Positions 1 through 5,033 of a DNA stretch of 6,379 nucleotides are shown here, piece by piece. Every line of letters starts with the position of its first letter. Position 1 is the stretch's first letter. A model generated the notes under the pieces. It was not told where the DNA came from. It did not search any database and saw nothing but the letters and a program-made list of their open reading frames with translations. Both the position numbers and the translations under genes were made by a program. The DNA is taken from NCBI GenBank assembly GCA_002435305.1, contig DJMH01000012.1, forward strand, positions 1 to 6,379, in the 5' to 3' direction. This DNA is from Dehalococcoidia bacterium UBA6495. Its GTDB lineage: Bacteria > Chloroflexota > Dehalococcoidia > Lucifugimonadales > UBA826.

Positions 1-29
1 AAACGTTCTTCTATTTCAGTCTGCGCCAT
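1..29 (-). CDS. possible 5' end of a gene running off the left edge
   Basis: Reading leftwards from an ATG at 29-27, nine codons (M-A-Q-T-E-I-E-E-R) stay open to the window edge. A purine-rich tract with GAGGGG lies about 10 bases upstream of the ATG, and an in-frame TAG lies further upstream, so the ATG is a credible start. The gene would diverge from the stump and DHDPS-like unit on the right. Too little is visible to name a product, and a chance short open frame cannot be excluded. Confidence 0.35.
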
Positions 30-147
30 TTCTTCTTCACCCCTCACTGGTTCCTATGTTTATGTATAACGGTATGTTAACACGACTGCTCAGGCGCTAT
101 TTGCCCAACGGCCTGCACTAAAAACTCTTCCTGATATCAATACTGCT

Positions 148-164
148 TATGAATTAGTATCATA
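148..164. promoter_or_regulatory. operator-like inverted repeat in the divergent intergenic region
   Basis: TATGA (148-152) and TCATA (160-164) are perfect inverted arms around a 7-base centre. The repeat sits between the leftward start at position 29 and the rightward start at 215, where a shared regulator could bind. Five-base AT-rich arms occur often by chance, so this is a weak call. Confidence 0.2.
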
Positions 165-185
165 GCCATCAGGTAAATTAGTACG

Positions 186-214
186 TTGACTCTGACTATT
201 GGAAAGGATATGAC
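186..214 (+). promoter_or_regulatory. candidate sigma70-type promoter
   Basis: TTGACT (186-191; 5 of 6 to TTGACA) is followed after 17 bases by TATGAC (209-214; 4 of 6 to TATAAT). Transcription would start near 221, inside the dehydrogenase stump. It could therefore not express the stump from its own ATG at 215, but it could drive the DHDPS-like gene at 315 with a leader of about 95 bases. The SD of the stump lies between the two boxes, so the match may be accidental. Confidence 0.25.
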
Positions 215-313
215 ATGAGTTTGTCAGGCAAAACTGTATTCATAACAGCAGCAGCTCAAGGGATTGGAAGGGCCATGGCGGCCCCTAATTTGATAACACT
301 TAGAGGCACTTAA
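215..313 (+). pseudogene. truncated short-chain dehydrogenase/reductase (N-terminal stump)
   Basis: A 32-codon frame starts at ATG 215, with a good SD (GGAAAGGA, 201-208). Its first 22 residues read as the start of a short-chain dehydrogenase: a GKTVFIT beta strand, then TAAAQGIGRAMA, which is the glycine-rich NAD(P)-binding turn of the Rossmann fold. TAAxQGIG is the form typical of DHRS6/BDH2-like and 2-keto-3-deoxy-fuconate dehydrogenase-like members. From about residue 23 (base 281) the homology stops, and ten unrelated residues lead to TAA at 311-313, one base before the ATG of the next gene. The family is normally about 250 residues, so over 200 are missing and no catalytic YxxxK is present. 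Neither of the other two forward frames restores it. It is most simply a deletion remnant. Its translation could still feed ribosomes to the DHDPS-like gene. Confidence 0.75.
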
Positions 314-314
314 T

Positions 315-1211
315 ATGAGTACAATCCCAGAAAGAGACAGTATCCCAATAGTGGCGCCGACACCAACACCATTTGATCATAATGACAAACCGGACCTCCA
401 ACTCCTTGAAGAAAATATATCTCGATGGGTTGGTACAGGTTTAAGTGGATTTGTTATTGGCTCTTACGGTGGGGAAGAATTTCATCTCTCACAAACAGAA
501 AAAACGGAGATTATTAAGACTGTCTCCCAAGCACATCAGGGACAAAAGTTTGTAATAGCAGGGATAGACACCTTGTCCCCAACCGTGGCATCCATGCAGG
601 CAGAGGAATATGCAAAAGTCGGTGCCGACATGGTACGGGTTAGGATTCCCAAAATACCTGATAAACATGGCTCGGATTCAGTTGTTGATTACTTCGAAAT
701 GGTGGCCCGAAACAGCCCCGTCCCAGTGATACCTATTCATCAACCAAAACTATCAATGGATGTAGATGCGACACCGGAAGAAATAGGCGAAATAACCGAT
801 CTTGAAGGTATATATGCCTACATAATCTCCCTGAACTTTAGATGGGAAAGTCGGTTGCCTTCATTGATAAACCCGCAGGTTCAACTCTGGACTTGTAATG
901 GAAGTCTATTGATGCCAGGGGCAATGATAGGGGCTGAAGGGGCTTGTTTATTCTTTGCAAATTGGGCCCCAGATTTATGCCGCAAAGTAATTTCTCTGGT
1001 GAAATCAGGAAACTTTAACGAAGCACAAATCATTCAAGAATCACTTGTACCCGCAGACTATATTGGAATGAGCAAAGGTGTCGCCGCGTTGAAATCAGGT
1101 TTGAATCTTCTCGGCTACAAAGCCACGAAACCCAGGAAGCCCACGCCTGAATTATCCAAAGAAGAAGTGAAGGAACTAAAACACGCCTTCCAGCAGGCAG
1201 GGATACTTTAG
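315..1211 (+). CDS. DHDPS/N-acetylneuraminate lyase superfamily protein lacking the Schiff-base lysine
   Basis: This 298-residue protein has the usual length and block order of the superfamily: TPTPFD near residues 16-21, a GSYGGE loop (49-54) where the family has GTTGE or GSNGE, the AGID strand (82-85), a PVPVIPIHQP block (135-144), an AEGA turn (207-210), and the C-terminal ALKSGLNLLGY helix. Relatives are TIM barrels in which a lysine forms an imine with a 2-keto acid and a tyrosine relays protons. Here the GIK motif reads G-I-Y (Tyr167 for Lys), and the YNVP motif reads I-H-Q-P (Ile141 for Tyr). The frame is continuous through both sites, so a frameshift does not explain the loss. Ordinary class I aldolase or dehydratase chemistry is unlikely; a different reaction or a binding role is possible. 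The start has AGAGG (302-306) at 8 bases. It is probably not a lysine-biosynthetic DapA. Confidence 0.9.
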   Translation: MSTIPERDSIPIVAPTPTPFDHNDKPDLQLLEENISRWVGTGLSGFVIGSYGGEEFHLSQTEKTEIIKTVSQAHQGQKFVIAGIDTLSPTVASMQAEEYAKVGADMVRVRIPKIPDKHGSDSVVDYFEMVARNSPVPVIPIHQPKLSMDVDATPEEIGEITDLEGIYAYIISLNFRWESRLPSLINPQVQLWTCNGSLLMPGAMIGAEGACLFFANWAPDLCRKVISLVKSGNFNEAQIIQESLVPADYIGMSKGVAALKSGLNLLGYKATKPRKPTPELSKEEVKELKHAFQQAGIL

Positions 1212-1221
1212 CCTATAACGT

Positions 1222-1258
1222 AATCAAACGTTTCGCCCGTTGATTTGATATTTTGTTG
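1222..1258 (+). terminator. weak candidate terminator after the DHDPS-like gene
   Basis: AATCAAACG (1222-1230) pairs with CGTTGATT (1238-1245) with one bulged A and a 7-base loop. A loose T-rich stretch (TGATATTTTGTTG) follows in the plus direction. The hairpin lies 10 bases past the stop codon and between two convergent genes, which is where a terminator is expected, but the stem is AT-rich and the T tract is interrupted. Confidence 0.3.
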
Positions 1259-1267
1259 TACGCTCTA

Positions 1268-1277
1268 ACAGTACTGT
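1268..1277. repeat. perfect 10-base palindrome between convergent genes
   Basis: ACAGTACTGT is fully self-complementary and sits about midway between the ends of the DHDPS-like gene and the small barrel gene. It is followed by a small AT stem, TAAAT (1277-1281) with ATTTA (1286-1290), that reaches into the stop codon of the minus-strand gene. With no loop, the palindrome is a better protein site than a terminator. A chance origin is possible. Confidence 0.25.
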
Positions 1278-1287
1278 AAATTCAGAT

Positions 1288-1590
1288 TTAATCGACAATC
1301 TCGTACAGGACACGGCTCCCTGAGGCAGTGTCGCTATTTATTGAACCGATTAAACCTTTGGTAGCTTCATCCATCCCAGCATAAAATTCCCTTTGTCCTG
1401 TGAAATAGCCGTCTAAGCTATCCACTTCCAATTCCATAGCGACAACATCCATTGTCCCTGATATATCAACGTACAACCGGCATCCCACTCCCATATTCCT
1501 GTAGCTTTCCGCGATAACTTTGAACCCTTCCAAGGCCTCAGGCCCTTTACCCCTTTGGCATACCCATGTATTTCTTACTGCAAATTTCAT
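1288..1590 (-). CDS. small protein, probably a ferredoxin-like (dimeric alpha-beta barrel, NIPSNAP/Dabb-type) domain
   Basis: The 100-residue product has no signal peptide or membrane segment. Its layout suits one ferredoxin-like domain: an N-terminal strand (residues 2-10), a helix (17-33), the strands CRLYVDISG and DVVAMELEV (roughly 37-56), a helix running from DSLDGYF through REFYAGMDEATKGLI, and a final strand, RVLYEIVD. Proteins of this kind usually dimerise into a beta barrel and include NIPSNAP, EthD and stress-responsive Dabb proteins, some of which bind small ligands or catalyse cofactor-free oxygenation. The assignment rests on this pattern, not on a diagnostic motif. The start is supported by AAGGAGA (1596-1602), 5 bases upstream. 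It lies 120 bases after the amidohydrolase gene on the same strand and is probably the last gene of that series. Its function there is unknown. Confidence 0.8.
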   Translation of the reverse strand: MKFAVRNTWVCQRGKGPEALEGFKVIAESYRNMGVGCRLYVDISGTMDVVAMELEVDSLDGYFTGQREFYAGMDEATKGLIGSINSDTASGSRVLYEIVD

Positions 1591-1710
1591 GGAAGTCTCC
1601 TTTTACTTTTAAAGCTTTACTTTGAACCCTTATCCATTCTGACATTGCTATTATTTTTTAATGGGAATTATACCAATTCGGTAACTAACTCTAGGCACAG
1701 GAATATTTTG

Positions 1711-3123
1711 TTAACAAACAGGCCCTTCCAAAACTTCAGATGAAATGCACCTCGGAAGAAATTCACCATGGGATGGTCCCGACAGAAGTTCACCCTCCAA
1801 TACAGCTATGTTCCCACGCAATACCACCGATTTTGGCCATCCTTTTACTCGATACCCTTCCCAAATACTATAATCCTCCAGATGCAAATCACCGAGGGAC
1901 AAATCCTTGTCCACTGTGGGATCAATAATAGTGATATCAGCATCACTTCCAGGAGCTATTACCCCTTTACGAGGATATAAACCAAGTATTTTCGCCGCGT
2001 TGGTTGATGTTATATCTACAAACCTTTCTAAAGTCATTCCTCTTTTCACCACCCCTTCCGTATAGGCAACCCCCATCCTGGTTTCTATGCCATTATGGCC
2101 ACCTGTCACATCTGCAACTGTCCTGAATTTTATCTTTTCCTCCCATGTTGTCGACACCAGATCAGTTGCTATAGTTGATAGAGACCCTTCCATTAATCCT
2201 CCCCACAAGGAATCACGATCTTCCTCGCCCTTTAAAGAGGGATATGTGTGGTATTTCATACCATTCTTACTGCGATAGTCTTGAAATGTAAAACAGGCAT
2301 AATTATGTAAAGTTTCGCCGTAAATCGGTAGCCCCTGAGCCCGACATCTAGACACCTCTTCTACTCCCTCCTTCGCGCTGACATGTACAAAATAGACCGG
2401 ACACTTTTTCAATTCTGACAGGCGTGAGACCCGCCTAAACGAGACATCCTCCGACTGATTGGTATGAACTCGATGCATATTCCACCATTCCCATTCATCA
2501 GTCTCTTTGAGGCGATCATAGTTGTAATGAACCATCTCATCGTCTTCTGAGTGCACTAGTAGGATCGACCCTGAATCAGATACCTGTTCCATAATGGTTC
2601 CCAATCTTCCAAAATCGGTATGGTTATTTTGCATCTGGGGGCTTGGAGGCCTAATACTGGTTGTAAATATCTTGAAGCTTGCGATCCCTTCCCTCGTCAG
2701 TTGCTTTATCTGGGATATGCTGTCCTCATCCGCCCCATTAGTCAGAATTGGATGGTAAGCGTAATCGGTATAGGCATTACCAGACCACCGTTCTTCGGCC
2801 TCTTCCAAGGCGTGGTACAAATCGTATCCAGGTATTTGAGTCGCAAAATCCAGTACTGTTGTTGTGCCACCCAATAGGGCCGCCTTGGATACCGCTTCGG
2901 CACCAGATCTTTCAGGTTGGCGTGGACCTCCTATATGAGCATGTGGTTCTATCCCTCCAGGAACTACAATCATGCCTTCGGCATCAATAACCTTTTCAGA
3001 TTTATCAGAATCTATTTCATCAGTCGATAAAGAAGTGATCCGCCCGTCATCGACAAAAATACCCAGCTTCCTCGGACCAGATGCTGTTACAACAGTGCCT
3101 CCTCGAATTAATAGGTCATGCAT
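1711..3123 (-). CDS. hydantoinase/dihydropyrimidinase-like metal-dependent amidohydrolase
   Basis: This 470-residue cytosolic protein has the full hydantoinase architecture: an N-terminal beta sandwich, a TIM barrel beginning at VVPGGIEPHAHI (53-64), and the sandwich closing at GLYPRKGVIAPGSDADI (381-397) and EGYRVKGWP. The binuclear metal ligands are all present: His61 and His63 of HxH, Lys151 of SFKIF (the carboxylated lysine), His191 of LVHSED, His247 of VHVS, and Asp321 of IATD. Family members hydrolyse cyclic amides such as dihydropyrimidines and hydantoins. The hydantoin-binding Tyr of the SFKxFxAYK motif is replaced by Ser156, and the segment after it (RPPSPQMQNN) is unlike the usual one, so the substrate is probably different. 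The HCPF that normally follows the catalytic Asp is LVST. The start has a near-perfect SD, AAGGAGG (3130-3136). It lies 123 bases downstream of the asparaginase gene, probably in the same transcript. Confidence 0.93.
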   Translation of the reverse strand: MHDLLIRGGTVVTASGPRKLGIFVDDGRITSLSTDEIDSDKSEKVIDAEGMIVVPGGIEPHAHIGGPRQPERSGAEAVSKAALLGGTTTVLDFATQIPGYDLYHALEEAEERWSGNAYTDYAYHPILTNGADEDSISQIKQLTREGIASFKIFTTSIRPPSPQMQNNHTDFGRLGTIMEQVSDSGSILLVHSEDDEMVHYNYDRLKETDEWEWWNMHRVHTNQSEDVSFRRVSRLSELKKCPVYFVHVSAKEGVEEVSRCRAQGLPIYGETLHNYACFTFQDYRSKNGMKYHTYPSLKGEEDRDSLWGGLMEGSLSTIATDLVSTTWEEKIKFRTVADVTGGHNGIETRMGVAYTEGVVKRGMTLERFVDITSTNAAKILGLYPRKGVIAPGSDADITIIDPTVDKDLSLGDLHLEDYSIWEGYRVKGWPKSVVLRGNIAVLEGELLSGPSHGEFLPRCISSEVLEGPVC

Positions 3124-3176
3124 AATCTGCCTCCTTCCAAACTTAATCTACCGAATAGGCGAATATTAACACCACA

Positions 3177-3213
3177 GAGGCTTGGGCCCCATTTCTAGGT
3201 CCCGAGAGGCCTC
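3177..3213 (-). other. GC-rich imperfect hairpin between the asparaginase and amidohydrolase genes
   Basis: GAGGC (3177-3181) pairs with GCCTC (3209-3213). Inside a TT/GAGAG internal loop, GGG (3184-3186) pairs with CCC (3201-3203), and CC (3187-3188) with GG (3198-3199), leaving one bulged T. The stem is strikingly GC-rich for this region. On the minus strand no T tract follows, so it is not a standard intrinsic terminator. It could be an attenuator, an mRNA-stability element between the two genes, or chance. Confidence 0.35.
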
Positions 3214-3246
3214 GTCGAATTTCTCAATGGATCGAACCGTTTTGGA

Positions 3247-4170
3247 TCAAATGTTAATTTTTTTTCTCGGCAATTCCTTGTATCGATCCATTTCCTCATT
3301 TTGGACGTTGTATGTGGTTGATTCAGCAAAACTAAAGGCGGCCGTTTCTCCGTCTTTGTCCATACAAACTATGTTCATATAGGTACCAAAATGGTCCTGA
3401 TAATCTTTCAGATCTTCCATGGCTTTTTGTCCGGCATCCATCAGAGTCATACCGGATTGAAGATACATCACCACAGATCTAGCAGTGCAAGCCCTCATAG
3501 ACAATTCACCTCTACCTGTACAGGCAGCTGACCCATACCTGTTGTCTGCGAAATTTCCGGCCCCTATTATTGGTGAATCTCCCACCCGACCCGGATATTT
3601 CCAACCCAAGCCACTAGTTGATACCCCAGAAGCTATGTTCCCTTTCCTGTCTCGTGCAATAAAATTGACGGTTCCAAGATGTTTAGCTGTGGGCAAATTT
3701 GAGCTATATTTCCTTAGATTTTCAAGATATTTATCCATTCCCTTCAAACCTTCTCCTCTCTCGTCAAGGCCTTCAACCCATTTCTTTTTTGCCGCGGCAG
3801 TGAGCAAATTCCTAGGATGAAAACCCATTTCTTTTGCAAATCTGGCCGCACCCCTATCCACCAGCATGACATGCGGAAGTTCTTCCATTACCTTTCGGGC
3901 AATAGAAATTGGGTGTTCAAAATTCTTCAGCCCTGCTACAGCACCAGCATGCAAAGTTTGTCCATCCATTACGGAGGCGTCCAGTTCGACCTGTCCAAGC
4001 AAATTAGGCAGGCCTCCTCGCCCAACAGAGTGGTCTGAAAGATTGCTTTCAACAGCCCTAATACCAGCCACAATAGCATCCAAGGCAGTCCCACCATTTT
4101 TTAACACTTTTATGGATTCCCCAATGCCTACATCACCGTTCGCTGATGTAATAACTAAACCCGTATACAT
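3247..4170 (-). CDS. N4-(beta-N-acetylglucosaminyl)-L-asparaginase / isoaspartyl peptidase family (Ntn-hydrolase)
   Basis: The 307-residue length is normal for the family. Members cleave themselves before a threonine, which becomes the N-terminal nucleophile that hydrolyses amide bonds of asparagine, GlcNAc-Asn or beta-aspartyl peptides. Visible motifs, in order, are NGGTALDAIVAGIRAVE (25-41), SVGRGGLPN (48-56), VELDASVMDG (61-70), the HAGAVAGLKNFEHPISIARKV block (74-94), HLGT with the predicted nucleophile Thr167, GVSTSG (182-187), GRVGDSPIIGAG (194-205) and TGRGE (218-222). All expected active-site blocks are intact. The linker Lys130-Leu165 fits the segment before the cleavage site. Glycosylasparaginases usually have Asp before the nucleophile; here it is Gly166, as in EcAIII-type isoaspartyl peptidases. 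No signal peptide is evident, so it probably acts in the cytosol. SD GGGAGA (4175-4180) lies 4 bases from the ATG. An eight-A run lies seven codons before the stop. Confidence 0.93.
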   Translation of the reverse strand: MYTGLVITSANGDVGIGESIKVLKNGGTALDAIVAGIRAVESNLSDHSVGRGGLPNLLGQVELDASVMDGQTLHAGAVAGLKNFEHPISIARKVMEELPHVMLVDRGAARFAKEMGFHPRNLLTAAAKKKWVEGLDERGEGLKGMDKYLENLRKYSSNLPTAKHLGTVNFIARDRKGNIASGVSTSGLGWKYPGRVGDSPIIGAGNFADNRYGSAACTGRGELSMRACTARSVVMYLQSGMTLMDAGQKAMEDLKDYQDHFGTYMNIVCMDKDGETAAFSFAESTTYNVQNEEMDRYKELPRKKINI

Positions 4171-4241
4171 AGAATCTCCCGTAAAATATGAATATAAACT
4201 CTAGGTTCAAAAAATCTGATATAGGAATTGGGAACAAAACC
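4171..4241. promoter_or_regulatory. divergent intergenic region presumed to hold promoters for both directions
   Basis: These 71 bases separate the asparaginase gene (leftward) from the preferred start of the phosphatase gene (rightward). The stretch at 4182-4200 is very AT-rich. The overlapping AATATAAA (4191-4198) offers a -10-like TATATT to the left and TATAAA to the right. No convincing -35 box sits at 16-18 bases from either, so the exact promoters are not assigned. Confidence 0.3.
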
Positions 4242-4934
4242 ATGATACATAAAGACTTTAATTGTGACATTTATTTTATACGGCACGGAGAATCAGAATC
4301 GAATGCTACTCCGGGTTTGGCAGCCGGTGTTAATTTTGATGCACCACTTACTAAATTAGGGCATCAGCAAGCCAAATCGTTAGGGGAAAGATTTAAAAAT
4401 GAAAAGGTGGTTTTTGATAACGTATTTTGCTCAACTTTGACCCGAGCTATCCAAACAACAGAAAACATTTTCATTGGTATGGATAATCCAAAAAGAAAAT
4501 TCACCAAAGTCCCAGAGATAATAGAACAACAAATTCCAGGATGGCGGGGGGTCCCGACTGAGGAGGCTTATACCAGCGATACAATGACTTACATTATGGA
4601 GAAGGGTAAAGACTTTGTAGGGCCCGATGGAGAAAGCATAAGGGAAGTACAAAAAAGAGCTACTAATTGGCTTGAAGATGAACTGATCTATAATCGCAAG
4701 CTCTGCAGCACCCCTCAATCCTTAAAGGTAGCAATCGTAGGTCACGGAAATACCATGAGGTCAATATTTCATTACATCATGGGCTTTGACCAAAGACTGA
4801 TGTATAAAATTGGCGTAGACAACACTTCAATTTCCAGATTTATATTCAATAGCAAGGGATGGTCCGTTGTTTGCCTAAATGACAACTCCCATTTAAGAAC
4901 CGGATCTTCTGGAACGTTCGAAGCTAGAAGTTGA
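4242..4934 (+). CDS. histidine phosphatase superfamily protein (phosphoglycerate mutase-like)
   Basis: The 230-residue protein carries the branch-1 histidine phosphatase signature: IYFIRHGESESN at the N terminus with His15 as the phospho-acceptor, CSTLTRAIQTTE (63-74) with its conserved Arg68, a probable acid in IIEQQIPGWRG (Glu95), and VGHGNTMR with the second catalytic His168. Members remove or move phosphate on small metabolites; the specificity cannot be read here. An in-frame ATG at 4188 would add 18 residues. It has no SD and lies 17 bases from the divergent start at 4170. ATG 4242 has GGGA (4230-4233) at 8 bases and places RHG at the usual distance from the N terminus, so I prefer it. 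The gene lies 99 bases upstream of the flavin oxidoreductase gene on the same strand. The two may be co-transcribed, although a promoter candidate lies between them. Confidence 0.9.
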   Translation: MIHKDFNCDIYFIRHGESESNATPGLAAGVNFDAPLTKLGHQQAKSLGERFKNEKVVFDNVFCSTLTRAIQTTENIFIGMDNPKRKFTKVPEIIEQQIPGWRGVPTEEAYTSDTMTYIMEKGKDFVGPDGESIREVQKRATNWLEDELIYNRKLCSTPQSLKVAIVGHGNTMRSIFHYIMGFDQRLMYKIGVDNTSISRFIFNSKGWSVVCLNDNSHLRTGSSGTFEARS

Positions 4935-4951
4935 ATTCCCCTCTTATACCC

Positions 4952-4980
4952 TTGATTTCTAAACTTAGCCTCTTTATTCT
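4952..4980 (+). promoter_or_regulatory. candidate sigma70-type promoter for the LLM gene
   Basis: TTGATT (4952-4957) and TATTCT (4975-4980) are separated by 17 bases, each matching its consensus at 4 of 6 positions. Transcription would start near 4987, about 47 bases before the ATG at 5034, and just upstream of the inverted repeat at 4999-5023. This position favours independent control of the LLM gene. Confidence 0.35.
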
Positions 4981-4998
4981 GATGGCAAATTCGGAAAA

Positions 4999-5023
4999 TT
5001 GTTAACCCCCTTTTGGTTCACAA
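4999..5023 (+). promoter_or_regulatory. inverted repeat overlapping the LLM ribosome binding site
   Basis: TTGTTAACC (4999-5007) is complementary to GGTTCACAA (5015-5023) at 8 of 9 positions, with a 7-base loop. The right arm shares two bases with the SD (AAAGGA, 5022-5027). As DNA it could be an operator just downstream of the candidate transcription start. As RNA it could fold next to or over the SD and limit translation. Confidence 0.35.
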
Positions 5024-5033
5024 AGGATAAAGA

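Noticed and set aside
315..1211. Naming the gene dapA (4-hydroxy-tetrahydrodipicolinate synthase)
   Set aside because: The catalytic Lys and Tyr are replaced and no lysine-pathway gene is adjacent.
1740..2990. Several plus-strand open frames of 62-85 codons
   Set aside because: Antisense to the amidohydrolase gene with its full set of metal-ligand motifs; they are frame shadows.
3485..4204. Three plus-strand open frames of 73-112 codons (3485-3820, 3817-4038, 3866-4204)
   Set aside because: All three lie antisense to the asparaginase gene, whose conserved motifs fix the coding strand; they contain no recognisable motif.
4183..4210. TTGAAC/TATTTT pair, 16-base spacing, as minus-strand promoter of the asparaginase gene
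   Set aside because: The predicted transcription start would fall inside the SD at 4175-4180, leaving no usable ribosome binding site.
4188..4241. Upstream ATG giving the phosphatase 18 extra residues
   Set aside because: No SD, only 17 bases from the divergent start at 4170, and the extra residues precede the normal N-terminal strand of the family. It is kept only as an alternative start.
4431..4718. 95-codon minus-strand open frame
   Set aside because: Lies wholly within the histidine phosphatase gene, is antisense to it and has no supporting SD or motif.
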